Origin: Luteimonas sp. JM171
GTDB lineage: Bacteria; Pseudomonadota; Gammaproteobacteria; Xanthomonadales; Xanthomonadaceae
Direction of reading: 5' to 3'
Length of the DNA: 64,000 nt
Assembly: GCF_001717465.1 (NCBI RefSeq)
Contig: NZ_CP017074.1
Span: 615,162-679,161, forward strand
This document shows, one piece after another, positions 21,379 to 32,177 of this stretch. The position numbers and the translations under genes are program-made. The notes under the pieces were generated by a model, which had not been told where the DNA came from, did not search any database, and worked only from the letters and a program-made list of their open reading frames with translations. The number at the start of each line of letters is the position of its first letter. Within the stretch, counting starts at the first letter, position 1.

Positions 21379-23891
21379 GCGGGTGCGGACGCCACTTCGA
21401 TGATGCCGCGATAGGCGTCGGCCCGCGCGAACGCGGCGTTGTTCACTTCCCAACGGCTGCCGCCGCGCGGCACATCCACCTCGGCCCCGAACAAGGCCTC
21501 CAGCCCCGCCGCGCGCTCACGCACGAACCGGTCCTCCGATGCCTTGCGGTGATCGTTGAGGACCAGGGCAATCTTCTCCCAGTCCTCGAAAAAGTATTCC
21601 TGCAGCAGCGGCAGTACCTGCCTGCGGAAGACCCGGGCCAGGTCAGCCAGTTCGCCGGAATCCCTCAGACCCATGAAGTACGCATGGCCGATCATGAAGT
21701 CACGGCCCAGCAGCACCTCGATCCGCTGGTTCATGGTCTCCAGCATCCGGTCCACCGGGATCCCCGCGACGGCCACACCCGCCAGGGCGCCAGTGTCCGG
21801 CATCATCTCGCGGAACTCGAAGCGGCGGCGCAGCGCAACATCCAGCCCGGCCAGCGACCGGTCGGCGGTGTTCATCGTGCCGATGATGTGCACATTGCGC
21901 GGCACGCTGAAGGGCTCCTTGGAATAAGGCAGTGTGACCTTCAGCGCTTCCTCGGCCCCTTCACGCTTGGACGGCTCGATCAGCGTGATCAGCTCGCCGA
22001 AAATGCGCGACACGTTGCCGCGGTTGATCTCATCGATGATCAGCACCCGCGCCTCCGGCTCACCGGAATCCCTGCGCGTTGGCGCCACCAGATCAGCCAG
22101 GCGCTCCAGGTTGACTGATCCAGGCCGAAGCTCATAGATCGTCCTCTGGCTGAAGCGATTCTCCATAAGGTCGCCGTACGGCCGCGGCGGTCGGTACTGG
22201 CGCAGCCAACGCACAGGCCGCGCCTGCACATAGTGCTCGCCTTCTTCATGCTCCCGATGGAAGTACTCGCCTGTGACCTCGCCGATGGCACGGAAGGCCA
22301 GGTTGCCATGCGTCACCACCAGCAGATCGCCGGTCCGCACCTTGCGGATGAACGTGTCGAGCGCGGTGACCGCGTAATCCCCGGCTCCGACCTCATCGTT
22401 GGCCTGCTGGATGCGGTGCAGGATCGCCTCTCGCGAATCCACCCCCGAGAAGTCCGCGCCAAAGCCGAAGCCAAGCAGCGCGATTCCTTCCTTCATGCAC
22501 TCATCGAATACGTGGCTCTCCGTATTCGCATCACCGAGCGAGATCTTCCAGATACGGCGACCGGTGATGTCGATCCCACCATCGGCGTCCACAACGGCCC
22601 GACTGCGGGCGGCTTCGCAGATCTCCCGGAACACGCCGGGCTCCACACGGTATTGCAGCTCCCCGTCTTCGCTGTCGGCACGAATGCCCTCCACGAAGTC
22701 CTCGTAGCTGAAGCTCTGGTGGAAGGTGACAAAGCGGATCCGCTGTGCGGCGGCCAGCTCATCGAACCGCGCCTTCAACGCGGCGCGATCATCCTCGTGC
22801 GCCCGCTTGAACTCCGGATCCAGCAGGTCCAGCGCCTCGTTGACGGTGTGGTAAGTCTTGCCGGTGCCCGGCGGGCCGAACAGGATGCGGTTGATTGGCC
22901 TGGCCATGTGTTCGCTCGTTTCCTGGATTGCAGCGGCCGGAGCCGCTTCCTGCACCCGCGGCGCCGGCGGCGCCGCGCCCTTGGGAATGTGGGTGATCAG
23001 AAACCCGTCCTCGTCGTCGGGTTCAACCTGGATCACATCGCCGGGCTGCACGTTCCTGCTCTGGTAGTAGCTGTCAAGCCGCTTTCGCAGCCGTCCTGCC
23101 GTGCCGCTCCCGACCCGGACATCACTTTCGAATTCCATTCCGCTGTCGGTGCGGAAGCGGACCGGATCACCGGATTCGGCATCGGTGGCACCGCCGGCAA
23201 TCGAGTCCGGGAACGGCGCGTTCAACAGATCCAGCGGCAGGTAACCGTTGCGCACCGCGCCCTCCGTGAGGGTGATGCGCAGCGGAGTGGAAAGCGCCCA
23301 ATCCCGCCAGACCCGACGGCTGAAAGCCATCAACGATTCACCGGCCTGGCGGTGACGGGCAGCGTCGCGATACAGCATGCTCAGCGGGATGGAATTGTCG
23401 TTCTGCGGGTGGCCACACAGGTGCAGCAGCGGCTTGCGCTGGAACACGCAGGGGATCAGGTGCTCGGCATCGCGGTCCTGGTAATGGAAAGCGATCTTCC
23501 ACCGGTAGGCCGGGCCCAGGCGGCTGTCATCCACGCGCTCGAACTCGCCGCGGCGCGCGGCCTCCGCAATGCGCACCACCTCTTCCCGCACCGCCTCGAA
23601 GGCCTCCTGGGCTGTCTCGCCAAACTGCCGGTACCAGCCGTACTGCCCGTCATAGGCCCGTGAGCCGTCACCCGCCTTGGGCGCGGTGTCATTGCGCGAA
23701 TAGATCCCGAACTTGAACGCGGAGCCGCCCCAGATGCTGCCGTGCTGATCGAGCCCACCTTCCATCCAGTAGGTGAAACAGCTCTTGTCACCTGCCTGGG
23801 TGTATTCCGCCAGAGACATCGTGCGCAGGCGTTCGAGCGGCCACTGCGCAAGAAATGCGTCCCAAGCGGACAAATCCTCTGAAAATGCCAT
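21375..23891 (-). CDS. mcrB: McrB-like AAA+ GTPase with EVE-like domains
   Basis: 838-aa motor protein. The N-terminal roughly 270 aa look like an MrcB/DUF3578-type region, followed by a short SFL/EVE-like segment. The AAA+ domain has Walker A RILFGPPGTGKTY (about residue 335). It also has Walker B VLIIDEINRGNVSRIFGEL and the MNTADRSLAGLDVALRRRF sensor/Arg-finger block. An EVE-like insert (TGDLLVVTHGN, around residues 500–540), which could read a modified base, lies within the AAA+ region. The start at 23891 has GGAGA just upstream. Together with mcrC it should cut foreign DNA carrying modified cytosine; the exact target is unknown. Confidence 0.92.
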   Translation of the reverse strand: MAFSEDLSAWDAFLAQWPLERLRTMSLAEYTQAGDKSCFTYWMEGGLDQHGSIWGGSAFKFGIYSRNDTAPKAGDGSRAYDGQYGWYRQFGETAQEAFEAVREEVVRIAEAARRGEFERVDDSRLGPAYRWKIAFHYQDRDAEHLIPCVFQRKPLLHLCGHPQNDNSIPLSMLYRDAARHRQAGESLMAFSRRVWRDWALSTPLRITLTEGAVRNGYLPLDLLNAPFPDSIAGGATDAESGDPVRFRTDSGMEFESDVRVGSGTAGRLRKRLDSYYQSRNVQPGDVIQVEPDDEDGFLITHIPKGAAPPAPRVQEAAPAAAIQETSEHMARPINRILFGPPGTGKTYHTVNEALDLLDPEFKRAHEDDRAALKARFDELAAAQRIRFVTFHQSFSYEDFVEGIRADSEDGELQYRVEPGVFREICEAARSRAVVDADGGIDITGRRIWKISLGDANTESHVFDECMKEGIALLGFGFGADFSGVDSREAILHRIQQANDEVGAGDYAVTALDTFIRKVRTGDLLVVTHGNLAFRAIGEVTGEYFHREHEEGEHYVQARPVRWLRQYRPPRPYGDLMENRFSQRTIYELRPGSVNLERLADLVAPTRRDSGEPEARVLIIDEINRGNVSRIFGELITLIEPSKREGAEEALKVTLPYSKEPFSVPRNVHIIGTMNTADRSLAGLDVALRRRFEFREMMPDTGALAGVAVAGIPVDRMLETMNQRIEVLLGRDFMIGHAYFMGLRDSGELADLARVFRRQVLPLLQEYFFEDWEKIALVLNDHRKASEDRFVRERAAGLEALFGAEVDVPRGGSRWEVNNAAFARADAYRGIIEVASAPA

Positions 23892-24044
23892 TCTCCAACT
23901 TCCCCCGTTTCTGGCGGCTAAGCACTGACCTCTACGACGATCCCGAAGCGGACCTCGTCGACGCGGCGGGCGGCAGGCCGCGCAGCATGGTGCGGGTAGT
24001 AGACCGCGACCCCAGCTGGCTCCCCCAGACGGAGCAGGCATGGC

Positions 24045-25350
24045 TCATGCGGTGACGGCCTCGACCTCGCGCTCGACGTCCGGCAGGCGAAGCTCGCCGG
24101 AAATCAGGCGGGGAAGGATGGTGTCTCGAATTTCTGAGAGGGTGTTTGCTTGCTTCTGCTGCATCCTTATTCGTTCGAACAACGGGGCAACAGCGTCGTT
24201 GAACGCAAGGGCGAGCGGATCACCTGGATGTGTGATCGCAAGGCCACGGATCGCCTTGGAGTTTGTCGCCGTGGCAATGGAGGACGTACTCGCGATCGAG
24301 TCCATGTCGTACGACTTCAGATAACAATAGAGATATGACTGCGGCAAGGATTCCGGCATCGATTTGAAGTGCGCGATCGCTTCATTAGTGGTAAGAACTC
24401 CGTCAGATATCGCGAGCCTCCCCACAGTCAGCTTGAAGCTCATCATCACCGTGCCCGCCGGAACACAGCGGACATTGAAGCGAGTAACTGCTTCGGTAGT
24501 GAGCTTTTCGGCAGTATTCATCAAGAACACGCCCGCCTCGCCCATGTCACGTATGGAAACCCACGGGACATCCTCAACACTTTGAGAGAACCATTGCGCT
24601 TCTTTCCGGGGCGGCGTTTTCCCGATTCCCACATCAAAGACGTCTCCAAGCTTGACCCAGGCCCAACCACACGGAAGCGCGTTGTCGGAATCAAATTCAG
24701 CAGGAAACAGAGCAGCGGTCGTGGCGTCCATGCCCTCGGGTTCGCGGCCTTCGGCCTTGGCGCGGACGGGGTCGAAGTCCACGAACCAGGACTTGAACAG
24801 GGCTTGGGCGATGGCTTCGAGGGCCTCATTCACCAAGAAGATGTTATCGATGCGGTCCTCAATCGCTTCAAGTACTTCGAGCACCTCATCTTGGGTGGAG
24901 AGGCCAGGCAGCACGACTCTTAAGGACTTCAAGTCTCCTGCGTTCAGGTAAGGCAAGGCGCTACCTTTTGCAACAACATTGAAATCCACGGTGCAAAGTA
25001 AAAAGTACAGATAACGCGGCCTCACTAATGCCTCATCAGGAGTGGCCGACATTAAATTGTTGTCGATCAAAGATTCTTGAATGAGCAGTCGTCTCCTGTT
25101 GGTCGTCAGCGCCACTCCAATTTTTGCGAACACCGTCGCGCCTTTCGGGTGGTGCGTCGCCTTGATATCCCTAGCAAGATCACGGCTAACCCAGTTATTC
25201 GCGAAACGGATGAAGTATTCGTTTCCAGGAAGGTTGAGATCGCTGACCTTAAGGAAGGGCAACTCTCCAGTGCGCTCCCCTTGATATTCCTTTTTGAACG
25301 CCGACCCCGCCCTGAATTTGGCAATTTCACCCAAAGTTACCACTCGCCAC

Positions 25351-25361
<11 letters not shown>
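24045..25361 (-). CDS. hsdS: Type I restriction specificity subunit
   Basis: 438-aa HsdS. Two target-recognition domains are followed by the conserved helical repeats EVLEVLEAIEDRIDNIFLVN and RIRMQQKQANTLSEIRDTIL. These are the halves that fix the spacing of the bipartite DNA target. Both repeats and both TRDs look intact, so a two-part recognition site is likely. Its start overlaps the hsdM end by 11 bases. Its base composition is lower in GC than its neighbours, as is common for HsdS. Confidence 0.93.
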
Positions 25362-26952
<1,591 letters not shown>

Positions 26953-27016
26953 TTCATCCCCTGCTGATCACAGCGATCCTCGCAGATCGCGTTCTCAGAT
27001 GCTGACCCCGGATCGG

Positions 27017-27253
27017 TCAGACCGCTCCCGCGTCGTCGTCGACGTACATCAACAGCTCGCCGGGCTGGCATCCGAAGTACTTGCAGAGCTTGTCGATGAT
27101 GTCCGTGCCGATGTTCGCGCCTGGTTGATTGGCCATCTTGGACAAGGTGGCGCGGTGGACTCCCGATTGACCGGCCACCTCTGTCAGCGATAAGGCACGC
27201 CGCTCCTTGAAGGCTTTCTCCGCGATCAACTCGCTTAAGCGGAATCGAATCAT
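27017..27253 (-). CDS. Xre-type transcriptional regulator
   Basis: 78-aa Cro/CI-like repressor. The helix-turn-helix is SLTEVAGQSGVHRATLSKM, followed by DIIDKLCKYFGCQPGELLMYVDD. It sits at a divergent promoter facing the AlpA-like/integrase genes and upstream of hsdM. It is likely the regulator of one or both transcripts. Repeated CGACA/TGTCG motifs in the intergenic region are candidate binding sites. Confidence 0.87.
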   Translation of the reverse strand: MIRFRLSELIAEKAFKERRALSLTEVAGQSGVHRATLSKMANQPGANIGTDIIDKLCKYFGCQPGELLMYVDDDAGAV

Positions 27254-27283
27254 GAACAGCTCTTAAATGTCGTCGCGCACAGG

Positions 27284-27295
27284 CGACACTTGTCG
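27284..27295. promoter_or_regulatory. Palindromic operator-like site
   Basis: CGACA-CT-TGTCG is a perfect 5-bp half-site palindrome in the divergent promoter region; likely bound by the adjacent Xre protein. Confidence 0.5.
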
Positions 27296-27323
27296 TTGAC
27301 AGGCGACGGACGTTGACTAATAT
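27296..27323 (+). promoter_or_regulatory. Putative promoter for the AlpA-like/integrase genes
   Basis: -35 TTGACA (27296–27301) and -10-like TAATAT (27318–27323) are 16 bases apart. The site lies between the two palindromic operator-like sites, so a repressor could block it. Confidence 0.45.
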
Positions 27324-27346
27324 CGACAACAAGCGTCGCCTATACG

Positions 27347-27358
27347 CGACAGTTGTTG
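27347..27358. promoter_or_regulatory. Second operator-like site
   Basis: CGACA-GT-TGTTG, an imperfect copy of the site at 27284–27295, about 25 bases before the AlpA-like start. Confidence 0.4.
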
Positions 27359-27382
27359 ACGACAATCGACAGGAGCCGCCAG

Positions 27383-27637
27383 ATGGAAACTTACATCACC
27401 ACCGACGAACTCGCCACCCGCATCCACTACGACGCACGGACCATCCGCACCCGCCTGAAGGATGCCGTTCTGCTGGAAGGCGTCCACTACATCCGCCCCT
27501 TTGGTGGCCGGAAGCTCCTCTTCATCTGGGAAGCGATCCAACGGGACATTGGCAAGTTCTCCGCTGAACGAGCCCCAGCAGCTGCAGGCACGGGCGGCGG
27601 CATCCCGATGGCCAGCGGCGGTGTGATCCATGGCTAA
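27383..27637 (+). CDS. Small AlpA/Xis-like DNA-binding protein
   Basis: 84-aa protein with a predicted helix-turn-helix near the N-terminus (TYITTDELATRIHYDARTIR, residues 3–22) and a wing-like GGRKLLFIW segment. Such proteins often act as excisionases or activators of integrase modules. The start at 27383 is preceded by GGAG; an in-frame ATG-like start 30 bases upstream is not favoured. The stop overlaps the integrase start by 8 bases (27630), so the two genes are coupled. Confidence 0.75.
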   Translation: METYITTDELATRIHYDARTIRTRLKDAVLLEGVHYIRPFGGRKLLFIWEAIQRDIGKFSAERAPAAAGTGGGIPMASGGVIHG

Positions 27638-28961
27638 GGTTCGCGTCCGCCCGGAAACGGGCATGCTCTACCTCGATTTCTTCTATCGAGGTGTGCGCTG
27701 CCGGGAGCAGACGGCCCTGCCCGACACCGCCGAGAACCGCCGCCGGGTCCAGTCCCTGATGAGCCGGATCTCACGGGAGATCAAGCAGGGTCTGTTCGAC
27801 TACGCGGCCACGTTCCCCGAAAGCCCAAGGGCAGCCAAGTTCGCAGCGTCGCCGACGGGTGCCGTAGGTACTTTTCCGACCATGGCCGGAGGCAATCCCC
27901 TACCCGCGGCTCCGGCAACTCCCGACACGCCCTCCTTCTCGGACTTCTCCGTGACCTGGCGTAAGGAAATGGCGCCCCAGTGGCGCCGCCAGCACCAGGA
28001 CAGCGTCGACGCCACGTTCGACGCCCACCTGCTGGCCGAGTTCGGCGAGCGCCCGGTTGGCTCCATCACCAAGGCCGATGTGCTGACTTTCCGCGCCAAG
28101 CTCGCGAAGCTGCCTGGCCGCTCCAGCCCGAAGCTGTCCCCTGCCACCATCAACCGGACGATGGGCCTGCTGCGCCAGTGCCTGACCGAGGCCAGCGAGC
28201 GCTTCGGCACCCCGGACGCCTTCAGGGGCGTGAAGCGGCTCAAAGGGCGGCGCCCCGACGTCAAGCCGTTCTCGCTGGAGGAGGTGGAGAAGATCCGGAA
28301 CACGATCCGACCGGACTACCGGAACTACGTGACCTGCCGGTTCTTCACCGGCATGCGCACCGGCGAGATCAACGGACTGAAGTGGAAGTACGTCGACTTC
28401 GAGAACGAAGTCATCCAGGTCCGGGAGGTGTTCTCCGCCGGCAGGTCGGAAGAGAACGCCAAGACGGAGAGCTCCATCCGCGACATCCCGATGCTGCCCA
28501 TGGTCAAACAGGCCCTGGAGCTTCAGTGGGAGGAGCGGGATCGGGATGTGGAGTACGTGTTCTGCAGCCGGGGCGGCTATCCGGTCGATGCCCACAACTT
28601 CGCCAACCGCATCTGGTACCCGCTGCTGCGCTACCTCGAACTGGAAAAGCGCAGGCCTTACCAGACCCGTCACACCGCCGCGACGCTGATGCTGGCCGCC
28701 GGGGAGAACCCCGAGTGGATCGCACGGCTCATGGGCCACACCAACACCCAAATGCTGTTCACGGTGTACTCGCGGTTCGTGCCGAACCTGACCCGGCAGG
28801 ACGGCCTGGCCTTCACCGGCCTGGTCAACCGCAAAACAGCCAGCCCCACGCCTACCCGGCTGAGCGACGCCGAGATCGACGCGCTTGACCCGGCCGCCCT
28901 GCGTGAACTCCTCAAGCGCCAACTGGCCGATCAATCGCCGACCCGAAACCACTCGCCCTGA
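27630..28961 (+). CDS. int: Tyrosine-type integrase with Arm domain
   Basis: 443-aa site-specific recombinase. The N-terminal region (MAKVRVRPETGMLYLDFFYRG) matches an Arm DNA-binding domain of the DUF3596 type. A core-binding domain follows. The catalytic residues are visible: Arg in TGMRTGEINGLKW, His-x-x-Arg in YQTRHTAATLML, GH in RLMGHTNTQ, and the nucleophilic Tyr in FTVYSRF. It forms the core of an integrated element, but no matching attL/attR pair was found by eye. Confidence 0.94.
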   Translation: MAKVRVRPETGMLYLDFFYRGVRCREQTALPDTAENRRRVQSLMSRISREIKQGLFDYAATFPESPRAAKFAASPTGAVGTFPTMAGGNPLPAAPATPDTPSFSDFSVTWRKEMAPQWRRQHQDSVDATFDAHLLAEFGERPVGSITKADVLTFRAKLAKLPGRSSPKLSPATINRTMGLLRQCLTEASERFGTPDAFRGVKRLKGRRPDVKPFSLEEVEKIRNTIRPDYRNYVTCRFFTGMRTGEINGLKWKYVDFENEVIQVREVFSAGRSEENAKTESSIRDIPMLPMVKQALELQWEERDRDVEYVFCSRGGYPVDAHNFANRIWYPLLRYLELEKRRPYQTRHTAATLMLAAGENPEWIARLMGHTNTQMLFTVYSRFVPNLTRQDGLAFTGLVNRKTASPTPTRLSDAEIDALDPAALRELLKRQLADQSPTRNHSP

Positions 28962-28980
28962 CTTGCCAAGGAGCCATCCC

Positions 28981-29271
28981 ATGACCGATTCGACTACCCC
29001 CGAGATCTCCGTTTTCCGCGGCATTCTGCTGGGCACGCTGGACCAGGACATGCCCCATCAGCCCGACAAGATCTGGAAGCTGTGCAACGGAGCCGAACGG
29101 ATTGATTGCCTGATCCCTTCGGAAGACCTCTCCCGGGAGCTGCTCTCCATGCCGATTTCGACGCACTGGCTGCAAACCGTGGACTGGCCTGCCGCCGCTG
29201 ACACGAGCACCAGGCCGCTGCCGATTCTTACCAGCGCCTGGACCGATGACAGCCTGGATGACGCCCTCTAA
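28981..29271 (+). CDS. Unknown 96-aa protein in the integrase module
   Basis: 96-aa soluble protein beginning MTDSTTPEISVFRGILLG, with a Trp-containing middle and an acidic tail (DDSLDDAL). AAGGAG lies 7 bases upstream of the ATG, a strong ribosome site. It follows the integrase by 19 bases, so is probably in the same transcript. No family recognised; sizes and position fit an accessory protein of integrative elements. Confidence 0.7.
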   Translation: MTDSTTPEISVFRGILLGTLDQDMPHQPDKIWKLCNGAERIDCLIPSEDLSRELLSMPISTHWLQTVDWPAAADTSTRPLPILTSAWTDDSLDDAL

Positions 29272-29280
29272 CAGCTCCCC

Positions 29281-29880
29281 ATGGACATCTGCCCCATCGA
29301 CGGGGTCTACATGGGAATCCTCGAGCTGATTGAGACGTTCAACGTTCCGGCGCTCTATCACATGATGGCGAGCATCTTCTGCGAACGGGATGTCGTTGAT
29401 CGCTTCTGGATCATGCCGGCCTCCGCAAGGCACCACCATGCCTTTGCGGGCGGGCTCGCCGCGCACACCCTTGAGGTTGCACGCGACCTGGCCGGCCAGA
29501 GCTGCCTGGAGGATCACGAGCGGGAGCTTTGCGTTGCCGCCGGGCTCCTGCATGACATTGGCAAGGTCTGGTCCTACACGCCGGACATGTTCCTCAATAC
29601 CGCGGCAAGGGCGATGGGCCACGAACTGGTGGGCCTGGCGCGGCTCGAGCGCGAACTGAGTGAGCTGGAGAGCGAGTGGTCTGACGGAGCCTACGCCCTT
29701 CGCGTGCTGATCAGCGGCTGCGGGCGCATGCGTCAGGACGGGTCGATGCCCTCTGCCCTCGTTGCCCGGCTGCGGGCGGCGGACCAGCGGAGCTGCGAGC
29801 AGGAGCGTAGCCGCCAGCGGCCCAAGCAGGTTTGGACGCCAGGCCAGTGGAAGTCGACCACCCCACCACCCGTGCTCTGA
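29281..29880 (+). CDS. HD-domain phosphohydrolase-like protein
   Basis: 199-aa protein with an HD metal-binding motif set: HHHAFAGGLAAHTLEVA, the HD pair in GLLHDIGKVW, and MGHELVGLARLERE. This is typical of the HD superfamily and resembles the HD part of TraI_2-type proteins in integrative elements, but the helicase part is missing. The substrate is unknown. An alternative start lies at 29311. It follows the 96-aa gene by 9 bases. Confidence 0.75.
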   Translation: MDICPIDGVYMGILELIETFNVPALYHMMASIFCERDVVDRFWIMPASARHHHAFAGGLAAHTLEVARDLAGQSCLEDHERELCVAAGLLHDIGKVWSYTPDMFLNTAARAMGHELVGLARLERELSELESEWSDGAYALRVLISGCGRMRQDGSMPSALVARLRAADQRSCEQERSRQRPKQVWTPGQWKSTTPPPVL

Positions 29881-30005
29881 GCATTCCGCCCACTGACGTA
29901 TCGGCGTCGCAACAGGACGGACTTGGCGCGCCAATACGCCTGACCTGTCGCGCCTGGAGAGAACCGAGTTCTCCAAGATCATCTCCCCACTCAAGGAACC
30001 TGGCC

Positions 30006-30287
30006 ATGACAACACCAGACGAAAGAACGCGATCACTCCTTTGGGCAGGCAGCTTCCTGATCGAGCTTGCACAGGACGAAACACTTCCTCTGCGCGTCAG
30101 GAGAAGCGCGGTGGCTATTGCGCGCCACTTCCCCACCATCGAGCAAGTGGGCCAGATGGCTTCGTTCCAAGCCCCTTCCGGGTTTGGAATTGGACTGGCA
30201 CCTCCGGACGAAGTCGATTGGGAGGGAGAGTGGCCTTCGGGCCCGCTTCGGTACTCCACCCGGCTGGCGTGGCCTTCGGAGCCCTAG
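30006..30287 (+). CDS. BPSL0761 family protein
   Basis: 93-aa protein beginning MTTPDERTRSLLWAGSFLIE and continuing LAQDETLPLRVRRSAVAIARHFPTIEQV. This is the pattern of the BPSL0761 family, small proteins found beside integrases and phage-like elements. Function is unknown. An in-frame start at 29832 adds non-family residues and overlaps the HD gene, so 30006 is used. Confidence 0.78.
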   Translation: MTTPDERTRSLLWAGSFLIELAQDETLPLRVRRSAVAIARHFPTIEQVGQMASFQAPSGFGIGLAPPDEVDWEGEWPSGPLRYSTRLAWPSEP

Positions 30288-30317
30288 CAGTATCGGCTAC
30301 CGCAGATCGCGTAAACG

Positions 30318-30542
30318 CTAGCCGGCCTCGGCTTCCTTGAACACTTCCCAGATCGACGTCTGCAGCCCTTCGCAGACCCGCTGGAGGGTATCCAGCTGCA
30401 GGTTCTTCTCTCCACGCTCGATCGCACTGTAGTACGTGCGGTGCATGCCGATTTCATCGGCATAGCTTTCCTGGCTGAAGCCCAGTGCCTCCCGGCGCTT
30501 GCGGAAGGCCTTGCCCAGGCGCTGGGAGAGGGTGTCGGTCAT
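30318..30542 (-). CDS. Xre-type transcriptional regulator
   Basis: 74-aa Cro/CI-type protein, almost entirely a helix-turn-helix: FSQESYADEIGMHRTYYSAIERGEKN, then LDTLQRVCEGLQTSIWEVF. It is convergent with the BPSL0761-type gene and divergent from the lipoprotein at 30657. It may mark the end of the integrase module. Confidence 0.85.
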   Translation of the reverse strand: MTDTLSQRLGKAFRKRREALGFSQESYADEIGMHRTYYSAIERGEKNLQLDTLQRVCEGLQTSIWEVFKEAEAG

Positions 30543-30656
30543 GGCTGGACACCCTAGAAAGCCGGAACTTAAAGCTCTACAGTCCTGAGAGCAGACTACT
30601 TATAGATTCCATCCCGGCGGACGCCGGAACCCCCCGTGTAAAAAGGAGACACGCAG

Positions 30657-31265
30657 ATGAAGCACAAGTTCGTACTGGCTGCGGCACTCGCTGCATCCCT
30701 GGCAGGATGTGCATCCACCACGCCCACAAGGGAACAGGAGTCGGCGTATGCGATCTACCGGATCGCGCCCGGCGCTGAAGTTACTCCGGCGCAGATGTCA
30801 CAGGCGATCCTGACAGCCCTGCAGAAGAACAACAGTAGCGTGCAGATCAGCCGCGGCATTCCGCCGTCGCCCCTTCCCGAGACCCCACCGCGCTTCCAGC
30901 TCATCAATCCCTTCGGCAGTACGGGGTTCGCGGCGCTCGCTGCGCAGGGTGGCGCCAATCTCCAGGTCGCAACCTGCGAGGGCGCCCTGGTCACCGCCAT
31001 GGCGCAGGACACCAGCATGTCCGACTACGGTGAGGCCACCCGGTTCACCACCTGCCTGTGGCAGTACCAGGACGGGTACCACCTTGATATCCACACCAGC
31101 TTCACCCGAAGCTCCGGCGGCGGCAGCCCCAACATGCTGGGTGCAATGCTGGCACGCAAGGTGGTGGGCGACAGCAGCCAGTTCATTCCCCGCACTATCA
31201 ACGACCTGGTCGCCGGGCTTGAGGCCACGGGCTCGCAGGTCACGCTGGTCGAGCAGTACCCCTGA
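30657..31265 (+). CDS. Putative lipoprotein, 202 aa
   Basis: Signal peptide with lipobox: MKHKFVLAAALAASLAGCAS (Cys 18). The mature part has a possible periplasmic domain with two cysteines (VATCEGAL and TTCLWQYQ) and ends LVEQYP. AAGGAG lies about 9 bases upstream of the ATG, a good ribosome site. The gene is divergent from the Xre gene. No known family recognised; composition is close to ordinary periplasmic or outer-membrane lipoproteins. Confidence 0.75.
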   Translation: MKHKFVLAAALAASLAGCASTTPTREQESAYAIYRIAPGAEVTPAQMSQAILTALQKNNSSVQISRGIPPSPLPETPPRFQLINPFGSTGFAALAAQGGANLQVATCEGALVTAMAQDTSMSDYGEATRFTTCLWQYQDGYHLDIHTSFTRSSGGGSPNMLGAMLARKVVGDSSQFIPRTINDLVAGLEATGSQVTLVEQYP

Positions 31266-31276
31266 GCCGCCAACGG

Positions 31277-31305
31277 CGGAACGGCTGCCCCGGCACGCCG
31301 TTCCG
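31277..31305 (+). terminator. Hairpin after the 202-aa lipoprotein gene
   Basis: A 9-bp stem (CGGAACGGC / GCCGTTCCG) with an 11-base loop, 11 bases past the stop. No T-run follows, so termination is inferred. Confidence 0.4.
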
Positions 31306-31368
31306 CTGTCGCGGCCAGTGAGAACCGGAGCGGACATACTCTGATCCACAGACTCGGGAGCCAGGTCG

Positions 31369-31671
31369 ATGAAGTACCGATTGATTTCCCTGTTCACTGC
31401 ACAGATCGCGCGGCTGCTTGGACTCGTGCGCTACGTCGAGCCTGTCCAGTTGGAGGGACAGTCCCGCCCCCAGTGGGCCCTGCTGGTTCGGGGACGGGGC
31501 TTCACGCGAATCCTGCGGGACCAGCCGCTGCTCTCCCCCTCCCTGCTCCGCACCGTTGATCCGACCGCACCCCGGCCGATGCGATTCCTGGCGCGCAGGG
31601 CGGCAGTGGGATACGCGCAGAGTGTCGGGCTGCTGAAGCAGCAGCGGCTTTGGACTGTCAGGGGGAATTGA
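31369..31671 (+). CDS. Unknown 100-aa basic protein
   Basis: 100-aa, Arg/Leu-rich protein starting MKYRLISLFTAQIARLLGLV with one modest hydrophobic stretch. It has no recognisable family motif. Coding potential is modest; it is supported by length and by its place between two lipoprotein genes on the same strand, not by a clear ribosome site. Confidence 0.45.
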   Translation: MKYRLISLFTAQIARLLGLVRYVEPVQLEGQSRPQWALLVRGRGFTRILRDQPLLSPSLLRTVDPTAPRPMRFLARRAAVGYAQSVGLLKQQRLWTVRGN

Positions 31672-31734
31672 TCGGATCTCGCCTGGGAGGTGTGAGACGC
31701 CTCCCCCTACCCATCAACTTACAAGGACGTCTCC

Positions 31735-32139
31735 ATGAGCAAGTCAGGCATCGCCAGCATTGTCGTCAGCGCCTTCCTGATAGGTGCGTGCGCCCCTTCC
31801 ACCTCCCCTGCGCCCGAGCCAGCGCTCGACCCACCGCCGGAAGCAGCCTCTCCGGCCGCGGAGGAGATGATCGATCAGGAAAATCTCTGCGAAGTCAGCA
31901 GGTGGCAGCACGATGTGGCGAAGGAGTACTGTGAGCCGGGCCAGAAGGTCGTCTACCTCCCGGAATCCTTCGGCAATGAGCAGCTGCCGATCCTGTTTGC
32001 CGCGGTCAACTGCGACCTGCGGTACTCAGTGGCACTGACGAAAGGAGCGGTGACGTGCATTTACGCGCCGATCAACGTGGAGCCGGAAAACTCCGCGCCT
32101 CCCCTGCCCGGCCCCGTCGTGGTGCCTCCTCAACCATAG
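31735..32139 (+). CDS. Putative lipoprotein, 134 aa
   Basis: The N-terminus MSKSGIASIVVSAFLIGACA looks like a lipoprotein signal peptide with the Cys in the lipobox IGAC. A Pro/Glu/Ala-rich segment follows (SPAPEPALDPPPEAASPAAEE), then a small domain with paired cysteines (LCEVSRWQ, KEYCEPGQ, VNCDLRYS, VTCIYAP). This pattern suggests disulfides in the periplasm. No known family recognised. Confidence 0.6.
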   Translation: MSKSGIASIVVSAFLIGACAPSTSPAPEPALDPPPEAASPAAEEMIDQENLCEVSRWQHDVAKEYCEPGQKVVYLPESFGNEQLPILFAAVNCDLRYSVALTKGAVTCIYAPINVEPENSAPPLPGPVVVPPQP

Positions 32140-32177
32140 CCGTGGCGGCAGCCTGAAGCGCCGAACGCAGTGTACCC

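Noticed and set aside
27017..30542. Prophage
   Set aside because: Repressor, AlpA-like protein and integrase are present, but no capsid, tail, terminase or lysis genes follow.
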